A stretch of 64,000 nt of DNA from an uncultured Lachnospiraceae bacterium (GCA_910585965.1 CAJUHH010000010.1:71301-135300), one strand, 5' to 3'; positions 25,454 to 34,662 are shown, counted from the first letter of the stretch. Translations and numbers: made by a program. The notes: generated by a model not told the origin, from the letters alone.

Positions 25454-26773
25454 CTATATTTCAAACACTTTATTCCATTCCCCTCCGGAAGCCGGAAAGA
25501 AACTGCCGAATCCAAGGTCCTTCACCCTGACGCTCAATTCCTTTTCCGAAAGCATTTCCGTCCTGACCTCCAGCCTTGTCGTCCACCGGGGGCGTTTCTT
25601 AAGCCCCTCCAATACGATATCGGCTTCTTTCGGATCTTTTCCGTCCAAAGGAGTCAGCAGGAGCGACAATACATCCCCGTCTTCCAGAATCACGTGAAAT
25701 TCCTTCTTCGTTTCGAACCAGTTTACCCCGGCATCCATCAGGGCAAAATAGGATTCCTGCCCCCGCCGCAGCACCCGCATGCCGACATTGGCTTTCAGCT
25801 TGTCCAATCCAAGGAACACATATTCTTCCCCGACCGGCTCGATCCCGAGCTTCTCCCTTATTCCGTAACAGGCTCCTTTGCTGTATAAATTATTCCCTTG
25901 GAACACCCTCCTTCCCCTGCAAAGATAACGGAGCGACTCCGATGCCCATCCATCTTTATAGCCGTCGCCGATCAGGTATACGCAGGAAACCGGCGAAGCG
26001 CCGCATCTGTTTCTTACGATTTCCAGAAAAGCTTCGTCCAGCCTTCCCTTTTCTATCGCTTCCAGTTCTCCGTCCCCCGACGAAACTTCCCTCCGCTCCA
26101 TTTCGTTATATTCATCGATATCGATCAGCACCACCTTCGGCGTCGTCCTATTATTTACGTTAAATCCATATATTTTCAGCCTTTTATTATCATAATCGCA
26201 CAACAGCACATCCTGCATCCAAAGCTCCTTCGGCTGGTGCAGCATGTAATAATAATAGCTTTCCACATGGCTCTGGAAATAAATCTGATCCGTCTTTAAC
26301 TGGAGGTTTGCCCCTGCCTGGGATAAGATTTCCACCATCCGCCCGTCCAGATGGTCTACGGTAAACATGATCCCTTCCAAATAATCGGGAGGCGCGATCA
26401 ACGTAAGCAGCGAAAGGCTCCGCCTGATAAAAAGGGTAAGAAGCGCCACAGGGTCAAATTTTTCATCCCCCGCTTCCACCCATCCCCCGTTTCTCGCCAG
26501 ACTTACCAGATTCCTGATCAGAAAGCATTCCCCCTCTTTGGCGAACTTAGCTGCCTCCCTGCCGAACAGCCACTGTTTCACTTCCTTTTTCCGGCATAAA
26601 ACCGCCGGAATATTGTACTGCTCCGTACCCGTCACCACCGCAAGAGTTTCCACATCCCCTTCCTTTTGCAGAAAGTAATAGCTGATCTGGGCATAGTCAT
26701 CGCTCAAGTCATACCCAATGACGATGCGGCCCTTAGTCTTTTTTACAGCCCCGTCTTTTCTTTCCAAACGCAT
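25454..26773 (-). CDS. Hsp70/actin-fold protein of unknown function (DUF5716-like)
   Basis: A 439-residue protein. The N-terminus (IVIGYDLSDDYAQISYY, residues 17-33) has the look of the first phosphate loop of actin/Hsp70-type ATPases, followed by a beta-rich fold and a second half with VVLIDIDEYN and CVYLIGDGYKDGW where Hsp70-like proteins place their second phosphate loop and adenosine motif. No substrate-binding domain follows. I recall this family as DUF5716, found next to DUF5717 in Lachnospiraceae. It lies 10 bp after the giant gene and before the TPR-like gene. Confidence 0.75.
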   Translation of the reverse strand: MRLERKDGAVKKTKGRIVIGYDLSDDYAQISYYFLQKEGDVETLAVVTGTEQYNIPAVLCRKKEVKQWLFGREAAKFAKEGECFLIRNLVSLARNGGWVEAGDEKFDPVALLTLFIRRSLSLLTLIAPPDYLEGIMFTVDHLDGRMVEILSQAGANLQLKTDQIYFQSHVESYYYYMLHQPKELWMQDVLLCDYDNKRLKIYGFNVNNRTTPKVVLIDIDEYNEMERREVSSGDGELEAIEKGRLDEAFLEIVRNRCGASPVSCVYLIGDGYKDGWASESLRYLCRGRRVFQGNNLYSKGACYGIREKLGIEPVGEEYVFLGLDKLKANVGMRVLRRGQESYFALMDAGVNWFETKKEFHVILEDGDVLSLLLTPLDGKDPKEADIVLEGLKKRPRWTTRLEVRTEMLSEKELSVRVKDLGFGSFFPASGGEWNKVFEI

Positions 26774-26783
26774 TTTTTCACCC

Positions 26784-29700
26784 TTACGCTTTCTTCCCGT
26801 CTCTGCCCGGTTCCTCCATCTTCAGCCGGAATATCCGGGAAACAATATACTCCTTTTTATAATAATCTTCCAGCAGGCGGCTCTGCGATTCATAATCCTG
26901 AAGCGCTCCTGCCGCTATGACTTCATTCAGCAGGCCGAAACGCCCTTCGCCTTCCCCATGGAAGCTGTCCCCGCCGTTCACGGAAGCACTTTCGCTGAAT
27001 CGCTTTTCCCCCTCTAGTTCTTCCATAATATAATAATGGAGCCGTTCGCCAAAAAAGAGAATGAATGATTTTGCATAAATCCCGCCGTACATTTCCTTCA
27101 TTTCTTCCTGCTTGTACTCATTCTCCGTATAATTGCCCCGTTCTATTTTGTAATGGATCACCACGCGGCTCCCCGGTTTCGCCCGGTACTCAATCACCGT
27201 TTTATCCGCAAACCGTTCCGCCCCTGGCAGTTCTTTTATATATTCCCTGAAAAAAGCAAAGTAAATGCCGGCTTCTGACAAATCGGATAGAAACAGTCCC
27301 GCCGCCATCCGTATTTTCGGAGTTATCTCCTTCTTATTTGCCGCAAAATATTTTAAAAAGGCCATTTTGCATACTTTATGCAGTTTCTCCCCTCTCTCAT
27401 ATACCCGAACCGCATCTGTAAAGAAGAACGGATCAATCGCTTTGTCTTCCACAAAATAGTCATAAGAACACTGGGCCAGGAAAGCCGTTTCCACCTCAGC
27501 CTTTGCACCGCCGGACACATAGGTTTTGAACACCTCTGCCCTTTCCCCGATAAAAGCGCCGGAAAATAACATTTGTATGAGCATTCTCTCACAAACTGCA
27601 TAAGTATCCACCTCGAAAGCGGATGCCGACTTCCAGATTTTTTTCAGCTGCCAGAGCATTCCTTTATAAAAATACACTAGGTAAGAAAGCAGATTTCCGT
27701 CATACTTTCCTTTTTGGAAAGCATAATAAGCGATCGCGGTCATATCCCGGTCTTCTATATACCCGTTGCGGGAAATCAGGCGGCTGCACATCCTCATCGC
27801 CGTTTTCGCGTCAATACCCTGCACGCCGAAACTCTTTATCCATTCAAAAGCTTTCTCATACAGCCCGCAGATCACCATAAACCGTATGGCTTCGCCCCTT
27901 TCCTTCTGCCCCATCCCTTCCGGTTCCAGCCCTTTCAGGTAATCTTCCAAATCCATGAGGGAATCCCTCTCATAATAATAATGGATCAGCTTCAGGCATA
28001 TTTCACTTTTTCTTTCTTTTTCAATATAGGGCGATTCCGATATCCGGCGGAACTGTAGCACGTTTTCCTCCTTCACCTCTGCCAGCGACCGATTGCTTTC
28101 GCACATATAAATATCCAGCCCCGTATGGGATCTTACAAAAGGCACCGCCATCCGTAAAAGTTTCCCCGGTCCTATCATCTTCTCCGTCTGGACCGGTATG
28201 CTGGCCGTATAACGGTTCCCGTCCCCGTCCTCCAGCAGGATTTTATAGTCCTCCCCATACAGCGGCACAGCCGCACAGCCGTCGCTGAAAGGATAACGGT
28301 ACTCCCTGCTGCTCAGCGCGTAACTGACCACCGCCTGGCGGATCTTCTTATTTTCCGTCCGCACGGTATGGGTAAAAATCAGCGTCACGAGCTGTTTGGC
28401 CCTCTCCTCGTTCATCAGGTTCGCTGTCAGCGTATTCTTATATAAATAGGCGAGATCCTTGTTGATTCTGCCTTTCTGAAGCTGGTAAAGCACAAAATTT
28501 TCGATCTGGGCGCAGAATTTGATATAATATTCCGGATGTTCTTTGCGCCTCCTATAGATATAAGCATACAAAAATGCATTCTTCCTGTAATCGAGCTGGC
28601 TCTGGTAAGCAAAATACATCAGCACCATTTTAGGGATTTCCCCTTCAAAATCCGCAGGCAGCGCCATCATATAATACTCATACAGCCTAGTGATGCGCAG
28701 TTCCTGCTCCACGCCCATGCTATACCAGGAAAAGCTGGCGCTGTCCGTCCGGTTTCCTTTGATCAGCAGCGTGCAGATTGCCTGAAGCGTTTCGTTATCC
28801 GGGAATTTTCCATAATATTCTTTCAGGATATAAAAAGCCCTCTCCGAATATGTTTTCATCTTCTGTATCTGGTAACGTATCTGTACAATGATATCCCTTG
28901 TCAGAAAGCCTTTTTTTGCAGCGAAATTCAATACTTGTATTTCAAAACTCTCCATTTTCATCAAGAGGGCCGGATTCATCTCCAGCAGCCGCCATGCCTC
29001 AATATACAATACCGGGCTGGTACACCCTCCCTGGAACTGTTCTTCTAAAAATAACCATCGCCTGGACGGGCTTTTTGTATACTCCTCTGCCAAATGCAGC
29101 ATCAGCCATCCGATCCTCCAGTTATCCCTGTTCGTTTTATAAATCCAGGATATCCTTTCCGTAATCTCATCCACATAAGAATCTTCTTCCGAATACAAAG
29201 TGGTCAGATAAAGATAGTAACACCAGACTTCCGGCCTGCATTCCTCTTTATCGATTGCCGCCCTGATGCGCTCCATCTCCCATTTCGCCTCCTGGATCCG
29301 CTCCTGGGTGATAAAAAGCTGCGCGCGGAACAATTTTGTCTGGATATCCCTGCCATCCAGCGCCGAAAGCCTGTCCAACAGCTTTTCCGTCTCCCCCATC
29401 CATATCCTGCCGCTGACCTTTTTCCCCCGAAATGCACAGTACGCATCGACCATCTGCATCAGCAGCTTCTTTTTTTCCCGGCATATGCCGTAAAAACGCC
29501 GCTCCTGCGCATGGCTGACCACCGTCACCGGAATCCGGATCTCCCTGTGCGGGTCAGAAATACAGATGCTTCCGAAATTGCGCCCCGCGTGAAGCATTCC
29601 GCTGTCTACATAAAAAACCAGATGGAAGAGATTGCCAAGGAAATCATATTCCGATGCCCTTTCCTTCTCCACCCTCAAAAAATCCCCCTCTGCCTTTAAC

Positions 29701-30341
29701 TCCAGAGAAGTATATCCCCAGCCGTTCCTCGTAACCCCGATCTCATGCCTGGATACTTCCTGCGGGTCTTCGATCAGAATTTCCGTTTTTTCCGGAACAA
29801 ATTCGACCTTCTGCTTCTTATTGATCTCCAGAAGGAACTCCTCCATATTCCGCTCATTTCCATGGACTGCCGACAATCCTTTATACGCGCTGTAATACTG
29901 CCTGTCCAGTCCGCTGGCGAAAATAGTCTGAAACCGGGGGGAATAAAAGATCTTTACCGCTTCCTCCCAATTTTCCTTTGCCAGGTTAGTAAAATGAAAC
30001 ATATTTTTAATAGTCCCCATGCTGGACTCGATTTCATCTTTCTCGATCGTAACACGGTAAGGGAGTTCATATTCCCCATAATTCGTAACAATAAAAAACG
30101 CGCCCTCCAATACATCTTCCGGCTCCATCCCCTTCGAAGTAAAACGATAGGGGATCGTTTCTTTCGTCCCTATAAACTCCTCTGCCAGACACTCCATCCG
30201 CATCTGCGAGGAAACAATCCACCCCTCTGCCGGCACATCCCCGGGAGCATAAATAATAAACGAGCCTTCCGCCGTCTCCCCCTGCTTTAAGGAAAGCTCT
30301 AAAGATATGTCAGAAAACTCCAAAACATCCGTCTTTTCCAT
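26784..30341 (-). CDS. Giant repeat protein (DUF5717-like)
   Basis: An 1185-residue protein without a signal peptide or membrane helix. Residues 1-130 and about 190-290 look like Ig-type beta domains (LELSLKQGETAEGSFIIYA; HEIGVTRNGWGYTSLELK). Residues 300-1000 are helical repeats with many aromatic residues, and a beta-rich C-terminal domain follows. The start at ATG 30341 has a weak AAAGGGA site; the upstream in-frame 58 codons are read through the inverted repeat and are rejected. I recall the family as DUF5717. It is the first gene of the four-gene operon. Confidence 0.78.
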   Translation of the reverse strand: MEKTDVLEFSDISLELSLKQGETAEGSFIIYAPGDVPAEGWIVSSQMRMECLAEEFIGTKETIPYRFTSKGMEPEDVLEGAFFIVTNYGEYELPYRVTIEKDEIESSMGTIKNMFHFTNLAKENWEEAVKIFYSPRFQTIFASGLDRQYYSAYKGLSAVHGNERNMEEFLLEINKKQKVEFVPEKTEILIEDPQEVSRHEIGVTRNGWGYTSLELKAEGDFLRVEKERASEYDFLGNLFHLVFYVDSGMLHAGRNFGSICISDPHREIRIPVTVVSHAQERRFYGICREKKKLLMQMVDAYCAFRGKKVSGRIWMGETEKLLDRLSALDGRDIQTKLFRAQLFITQERIQEAKWEMERIRAAIDKEECRPEVWCYYLYLTTLYSEEDSYVDEITERISWIYKTNRDNWRIGWLMLHLAEEYTKSPSRRWLFLEEQFQGGCTSPVLYIEAWRLLEMNPALLMKMESFEIQVLNFAAKKGFLTRDIIVQIRYQIQKMKTYSERAFYILKEYYGKFPDNETLQAICTLLIKGNRTDSASFSWYSMGVEQELRITRLYEYYMMALPADFEGEIPKMVLMYFAYQSQLDYRKNAFLYAYIYRRRKEHPEYYIKFCAQIENFVLYQLQKGRINKDLAYLYKNTLTANLMNEERAKQLVTLIFTHTVRTENKKIRQAVVSYALSSREYRYPFSDGCAAVPLYGEDYKILLEDGDGNRYTASIPVQTEKMIGPGKLLRMAVPFVRSHTGLDIYMCESNRSLAEVKEENVLQFRRISESPYIEKERKSEICLKLIHYYYERDSLMDLEDYLKGLEPEGMGQKERGEAIRFMVICGLYEKAFEWIKSFGVQGIDAKTAMRMCSRLISRNGYIEDRDMTAIAYYAFQKGKYDGNLLSYLVYFYKGMLWQLKKIWKSASAFEVDTYAVCERMLIQMLFSGAFIGERAEVFKTYVSGGAKAEVETAFLAQCSYDYFVEDKAIDPFFFTDAVRVYERGEKLHKVCKMAFLKYFAANKKEITPKIRMAAGLFLSDLSEAGIYFAFFREYIKELPGAERFADKTVIEYRAKPGSRVVIHYKIERGNYTENEYKQEEMKEMYGGIYAKSFILFFGERLHYYIMEELEGEKRFSESASVNGGDSFHGEGEGRFGLLNEVIAAGALQDYESQSRLLEDYYKKEYIVSRIFRLKMEEPGRDGKKA

Positions 30342-30372
30342 ATTTTGTTTCCCTTTCCATATATACCATTGA

Positions 30373-30402
30373 ATTATATCATCAACCGGCTGCTTTCTGC
30401 AA
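30373..30402 (-). promoter_or_regulatory. Promoter of the giant-protein operon
   Basis: TATAAT (30373-30378) is preceded by TTGCAG (30397-30402) with an 18-bp spacer. The -35 lies 12 bp from the inverted repeat's left arm. The leader would be about 25 nt. Confidence 0.55.
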
Positions 30403-30414
30403 CTGCTGGGCAGC

Positions 30415-30833
30415 TTGAATTCGCGGAAATCCATTTTTGCAGAGGGCATGGCATGGCGGGGAGCGGGGAAGGAAACGGGAACGGCATCCGCAGCCGCATG
30501 GGAAGGGTCCGGCATGGGCTGGGATTTTCTGCTAGAGTTGCCAATCAGATTTCACTAATGAAATGGACAAATGATATCAAACCAGCCGGGGCGGAAAAAA
30601 AGGACATCCGTGTCCTTTTTTCCTGAAATTGCCATCCGTGGCAATTTCACCCTAAGAATTCGACCATTTCATAAGTGAACAATTTCATAAATGAAATTAC
30701 TGATTGTTCACAACAGCAGAAAATCCCAGCCCATGCCGGACCCTTCCCATGCGGCTACGGATGCCGTTCCCGTTTCCTTCCCCGCTCCCCGCCGCGCCAT
30801 GTCCTCTGCAAAAATGGATTTCCGCGAATTCAA
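30415..30833. repeat. Large inverted-repeat element between divergent promoters
   Basis: Two 119-bp arms (30415-30533 and 30715-30833) are inverted copies differing at only about four positions. Arms start TTGAATTCGCGGAAATCC and end GGGATTTTCTGCT at the inside. The 181-bp centre holds more hairpins: ATTTCA-CTAA-TGAAAT (30549-30564), a GGACA-TCCG-TGTCC stem flanked by six A and six T (30596-30621), and GAAATTGCCA-TCCG-TGGCAATTTC (30625-30648). No transposase or other gene lies inside. The 580-bp gap between the flanking genes contains only this element and the two promoters. Confidence 0.9.
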
Positions 30834-30841
30834 TTTCCCTC

Positions 30842-30886
30842 TTGACAAATCTATGCTAAAGTTATATTGTATTAATTAAATAATAC
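30842..30886 (+). promoter_or_regulatory. Promoter and GntR operator of the ABC operon
   Basis: TTGACA (30842-30847) and TATTGT (30865-30870) are 17 bp apart. A palindrome GTATTA-ATTAAA-TAATAC (30869-30886) overlaps the -10 and the start site, which fits autorepression by the GntR-type regulator encoded next. Confidence 0.75.
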
Positions 30887-30921
30887 AGTAGTACAAAATA
30901 CATACGGAAAGGAAGGATCAT

Positions 30922-31302
30922 ATGGCATGGAATTTGAGCGCGGATAAGCCTATTTACTCCCAGCTTGTGGAAATCATACAAATACAGATCACTTCGGGCA
31001 AATACAAGGCTGGAGACAGGCTTCCCAGCGTCAGGGAGCTGGCGGCGGAAGCGAGCGTCAATCCGAATACGATGCAGAAAGCCCTCGCGGAGCTGGAACG
31101 GAACTCGCTCATTATCACGCAGCGCACAAGCGGGCGCATCGTTACGGAGGATACGGAATTGATTCAGAAAACACAGGCTAATCTCGCCGATGAATACATG
31201 AAAAACTTTTTCCGGGCCATGAAGGAACTGGGATATTCGATGGAAGACATTTTATCGCTCGTTCAGAAAGCGGTCAGGGAAACCTGCGCCATCAGCAGCT
31301 GA
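30922..31302 (+). CDS. GntR family regulator (YtrA subfamily)
   Basis: A 126-residue regulator. The N-terminal winged helix (residues 10-75) shows KPIYSQLVEIIQIQI and SVRELAAEASVNPNTMQKA. The short C-terminal tail, without a ligand domain, marks the YtrA subfamily, which represses ABC transporter operons until cell envelope stress or an antibiotic is met. GGAAAGGAAGG is a good ribosome site. It is the first gene of a three-gene operon with an ABC ATPase and permease. Confidence 0.92.
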   Translation: MAWNLSADKPIYSQLVEIIQIQITSGKYKAGDRLPSVRELAAEASVNPNTMQKALAELERNSLIITQRTSGRIVTEDTELIQKTQANLADEYMKNFFRAMKELGYSMEDILSLVQKAVRETCAISS

Positions 31303-31367
31303 ACGGCAAGCCGTCATCAAGCTGAGCGGCAAGCCGTCAGCTAGTAAAATTGGAGGGAGAAATATTA

Positions 31368-32066
31368 ATGGAAGCATTAGCAGTTATGCAGGGGTTGACG
31401 AAAGTATACGGCAATACTCTGGCAGTAAATAATTTGAATCTTACCATACCGAGAGGCAAAATCATCGGATTACTCGGTCCGAATGGCAGCGGCAAGACCA
31501 CCCTGATCAAAATGATAAACGGCCTTCTTACCCCGACCGCAGGCAGCATATTAATCAACGGCATGGCGCCGGGGCCGGAAACAAAGGCAAGGATCGCCTA
31601 TCTGCCGGAACGGACTTATCTGCAAAGCGGCATGAAAGTATGCGATCTTGTGGATTTTTTTGAAGATTTTTATGCTGACTTTGACAAAAACAGAGCATTT
31701 TCGATGCTGGGTTCTTTGAATATCCCGCCTACCGCGCCGTTAAAAACATTGTCCAAGGGAACGAAAGAAAAGGTGCAGCTCATCCTTGTTATGAGCAGGC
31801 ACGCGGATCTTTTTATCCTGGATGAGCCGATCGCCGGGGTAGACCCTGCGGCCCGGGATTATATCCTGAACACGATTATTACGAATTATAACGAGAATGC
31901 GAGCATTCTTTTATCTACCCACCTGATTTCGGATATCGAAAATATACTGGATGAGGTGATCTTTATCCGCAGCGGACAGGTCATCACCCATATGCCGGTG
32001 GATCAGATCAGGGAAGAATACGGCCAGTCCGTAGATGCTTATTTTAGGAGGGTATTCGCATGTTAA
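31368..32066 (+). CDS. ABC transporter ATP-binding protein
   Basis: A 232-residue ATPase. Walker A is GPNGSGKTT, the signature is LSKGTKEK, and Walker B is LFILDEPIAGVDP with the H-loop LLSTHLIS. The signature LSKG followed by a charged stretch is typical of the YtrB/CcmA-like exporters. The ATG at 31368 follows GGAGGG; an earlier in-frame TTG is inside the ribosome site. It overlaps the permease gene by 7 bp. Confidence 0.93.
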   Translation: MEALAVMQGLTKVYGNTLAVNNLNLTIPRGKIIGLLGPNGSGKTTLIKMINGLLTPTAGSILINGMAPGPETKARIAYLPERTYLQSGMKVCDLVDFFEDFYADFDKNRAFSMLGSLNIPPTAPLKTLSKGTKEKVQLILVMSRHADLFILDEPIAGVDPAARDYILNTIITNYNENASILLSTHLISDIENILDEVIFIRSGQVITHMPVDQIREEYGQSVDAYFRRVFAC

Positions 32067-32905
32067 AAAAATTATTCAAATATGAATGGAAAGCTTTCTG
32101 GAAAGTGCCGACAGCAATCAATGTTTTTCTCGGCATCATGACTTTTATTGGAATCATTTCCCTGGCCTCGCCTTTTTGGGAGCTGGATATACGGGGAATC
32201 GAGATTATGCTGGGGCTTGCCGTATTTTTCTATATTCTGGCCATTGCCGCCGGTTCCATCGGAGTGACGATTGCCATCACTGTCCGTTATTATAAAAACA
32301 TATATACGGATGAAGGTTATCTTACCAATACCCTGCCAGTCACCGCAAGGCAGATTATTTTATCCAAGCTTTTTACCGGGGTCATCTGGTCCTTTATCAC
32401 GGGAACAGTCGTATCCATCAGCATATTTTCACTCGTATATACCGCTTCGCTCTCTTATTCGGACGTGAATATCCTTTATGAAATCGCGCATGATTTTCCT
32501 GATCTGTTAAATTTTTTCAGGGAAGATGTCGGAATCAGCTTTGTCCTGTTTGCCTTCCTTAGCCTGGTTTATATGGTCGCGTCCACGGCTTTATCGATTT
32601 TAAAGATTTATACCGCCATCGCCCTCGGCCAGCTCTTTGCACGCCATAAAGTGGCAGGAGCCGTTATATGGTATATCGGGGAATACGTTGTTTTCGAAAT
32701 TATTTCATCCTTCCTGCGCGGCATTCCATCCTATAGCAACGGTCTCTTTACCTTTTTCTTTTCCTATGGGATCAGCTATTATAACAGTTACGACTATTCC
32801 GTTCTGCTTGCTATGCTCCTGTCGATCGGATTCTGCCTGGCAGTTTGTGCGGGGTTGTATTTCCTTACCGAACATATGCTGAAGAATCGGTTGAATTTGG
32901 ATTAA
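32060..32905 (+). CDS. ABC transporter permease
   Basis: A 281-residue membrane protein with about six helices, starting in the cytoplasm (MLKKLFKYEWKAFWKVP) in the style of the ABC-2-type permeases. The segment TDEGYLTNTLPVTARQIILSK is typical of such permeases. It pairs with the preceding ATPase. Because the operon has a YtrA-type regulator, export of a lipid, peptide or antibiotic is likely; the substrate is unknown. Confidence 0.88.
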   Translation: MLKKLFKYEWKAFWKVPTAINVFLGIMTFIGIISLASPFWELDIRGIEIMLGLAVFFYILAIAAGSIGVTIAITVRYYKNIYTDEGYLTNTLPVTARQIILSKLFTGVIWSFITGTVVSISIFSLVYTASLSYSDVNILYEIAHDFPDLLNFFREDVGISFVLFAFLSLVYMVASTALSILKIYTAIALGQLFARHKVAGAVIWYIGEYVVFEIISSFLRGIPSYSNGLFTFFFSYGISYYNSYDYSVLLAMLLSIGFCLAVCAGLYFLTEHMLKNRLNLD

Positions 32906-32964
32906 GCAAAAACTTTTCAGACATCTTTCTGAAAGACAACTGTTCCTTCCAAATTATCAAATCC

Positions 32965-33003
32965 CCCCTTTACCAGGCAAACGTCAAAGCCTGGTAAATG
33001 GGG
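32965..33003. terminator. Hairpin between convergent genes
   Basis: CCCCTTTACCAGGC pairs with GCCTGGTAAATGGGG across a 10-nt loop, giving a strong stem. There is no clear U-run on either side, so it may be a weak or factor-assisted terminator for the ABC operon and/or the small convergent gene. Confidence 0.4.
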
Positions 33004-33029
33004 AGCCATCCGGCTTAACAGCACACATC

Positions 33030-33272
33030 CTATGCCGCTTTTGCACGGGCTTCCATCATATACCGAAGAAAAGCCGGCATATCTTTGGCATCAGACAAGC
33101 TAACGCAAAGGCCTGATGTTCCAATATGCAAGCTTCGAAAAATCTCCCTGGCATTCTGGCTCCGTTTTAAGTCAAGCCGGTTTCCATCCGGCATGTGCAG
33201 CATTACCTCTCCGCTGCTTTTTTCTACCGTATTCAAAAATTTTTCTCTGTCCGGAATAAAAAATATAGTCAT
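33030..33272 (-). CDS. Small protein, possibly HPr-like
   Basis: An 80-residue soluble protein with AGGAGG upstream of the ATG. The pattern FLNTVEKSSGEVMLHMPDGNRLDLKRS followed by CVSLSDAKDM recalls small HPr-fold proteins of Clostridia, in which the phosphoryl-accepting histidine and the serine site are lost. This is a guess from pattern only. It is divergent from the AraC gene. Confidence 0.6.
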   Translation of the reverse strand: MTIFFIPDREKFLNTVEKSSGEVMLHMPDGNRLDLKRSQNAREIFRSLHIGTSGLCVSLSDAKDMPAFLRYMMEARAKAA

Positions 33273-33416
33273 AATATATATCCTCCTGTCCTTTGATATA
33301 TCTGTATATTACTACATAAAGCAGTTATATAATATGCATTTATTGCCGTATACTAGTATTATCCCGCCAATTATGTTATATTACTTATATATCAGGAAAT
33401 ATAGGAAGGAGAGGAT

Positions 33417-34298
33417 ATGCAGACATTTATTACGGATCAAAACCAAGTAGAAAAAATAGAAGGAATGACTGTAGAGTTTCCTTATTGCATGCACGAACGG
33501 AATCTTACAGACTTTGTCGTTCCTTGGCATTGGCACGACGAGCTGGAACTGGGCTATATAGAAAAAGGGACGAGCGTGATTCGAACTATCGACCAGGACT
33601 ATCCTGTCCATCAAGGAAACGGCTTTTTTATCAATGCAAATGTAATGGATACAAAAATCAATGGAAATCCAGGGCAGCCAGCGATGGAAATTAATCATAT
33701 TTTCCATCCCATCTTTATTGGCGGACATTTTGGAAGCAGGATCACTTCCAAATATATGAATCCCATCCTCCAGAACCATCAGATTTCCGTCCATGTGATT
33801 CAAAGAGGAACTAAAGAAGCGGATGCTGTCCTGAATCATCTGATTTTGCTCAAAGAAATAAACGCTGAGCCAGGACAGGAGATCGCAATCAGAAACACTC
33901 TGTCTACCGCATGGCTTCTGCTCCTTGAAGAAATAGAAAAGCATTTTAAAGCCCCGCAAATAGCAGAAACCGAGAAACAAAACCGTATAAAAAGTATGAT
34001 ATCTTATATTCACAGAAATTTTGGAAACAAGCTTGCCTTAGAGGAAATTGCTGCTGCGGCAAACATTTCGCCGAGAGAAGCAAACCGTATATTCCAAAAA
34101 GCCATACAACAGACACCTTTCGAATATCTGATGCATTACCGCTTAAACAGAGCCAAAGAATTACTTTCCCATTCAGAGCTTTCCATTACAGAAATCAGCT
34201 ATCAATGCGGTTTTACAGACAGCACTTACATGGGAAAACAATTCAAGAAAGCTTATGGCATAACACCAAGAGATTACCGGCGTGCTGCTCATACATAA
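33417..34298 (+). CDS. AraC family transcriptional regulator with cupin domain
   Basis: A 293-residue regulator. The N-terminal cupin (residues 15-150) has the segment VPWHWHDELELGYIEKG. The C-terminal AraC DNA-binding region (190-290) has two helix-turn-helix units, LALEEIAAAANISPREANRI and ITEISYQCGFTDSTYMGKQF. Such proteins sense a sugar or related small molecule through the cupin. GGAGAGG lies before the ATG. Its target is not evident; the divergent small gene is the closest candidate. Confidence 0.92.
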   Translation: MQTFITDQNQVEKIEGMTVEFPYCMHERNLTDFVVPWHWHDELELGYIEKGTSVIRTIDQDYPVHQGNGFFINANVMDTKINGNPGQPAMEINHIFHPIFIGGHFGSRITSKYMNPILQNHQISVHVIQRGTKEADAVLNHLILLKEINAEPGQEIAIRNTLSTAWLLLLEEIEKHFKAPQIAETEKQNRIKSMISYIHRNFGNKLALEEIAAAANISPREANRIFQKAIQQTPFEYLMHYRLNRAKELLSHSELSITEISYQCGFTDSTYMGKQFKKAYGITPRDYRRAAHT

Positions 34299-34303
34299 AT
34301 AAG

Positions 34304-34335
34304 AAAAATGCTCCCAGTCACGCAGGAGCATTTTT
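34304..34335. terminator. Bidirectional terminator
   Basis: AAAAATGCTCC pairs with GGAGCATTTTT across a 10-nt loop. It follows the AraC gene by 6 bp on the plus strand and contains the 3' end of the convergent minus-strand gene (stop at 34318). Confidence 0.8.
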
Positions 34336-34662
34336 CTTCGCCTTTTGTTTCTTTTGCTTTTTTTCCCGCCCCGACTCTACCAAAGATGCCGCAAGACATA
34401 CGAGGAAGCAGCTTCCGGCCAATAACCAGTCCAACCTCTTTTCTACATTCTTTTTCCGGGCTTTGACGGCCTTACGGTGAAGTTTCGCTTTGACTTTCTG
34501 CATTTTGATCCGATTCTTTTCGGTTTGCTTTAATGTTTTCCGCTGGTTATGTTCTCTTAATTTTATCGTTTTCTGTTTCTCCTTCAGCATCTTTGCCAGC
34601 GGCTTTCCAATTTTTTTCGTGATTCTTCTTGATTTATGCGTTCTGTCCATTCTAATACCCAT
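34318..34662 (-). CDS. Small, very basic membrane-associated protein
   Basis: A 114-residue protein. Residues 5-77 are Lys/Arg/Gln-rich with heptad-like spacing, followed by one hydrophobic segment (DWLLAGSCFLVCLAASLV) and a Lys/Gln-rich end. AAAGGA lies very close to the first ATG; a second ATG four codons later is possible. Biased composition means that a random open frame is not excluded. It lies just after structured element D. Confidence 0.45.
   Translation of the reverse strand: MGIRMDRTHKSRRITKKIGKPLAKMLKEKQKTIKLREHNQRKTLKQTEKNRIKMQKVKAKLHRKAVKARKKNVEKRLDWLLAGSCFLVCLAASLVESGREKKQKKQKAKKNAPA

Noticed and set aside
30342..30515. 58-codon N-terminal extension of the giant protein
   Set aside because: It runs through the inverted repeat and the promoter; composition differs from the protein, and the repeat's other arm gives a similar spurious frame at 30691-30879.
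30415..30833. Insertion sequence with terminal repeats
   Set aside because: The 181-bp centre holds no transposase or target duplication that I could see, so it is listed only as a repeat element.
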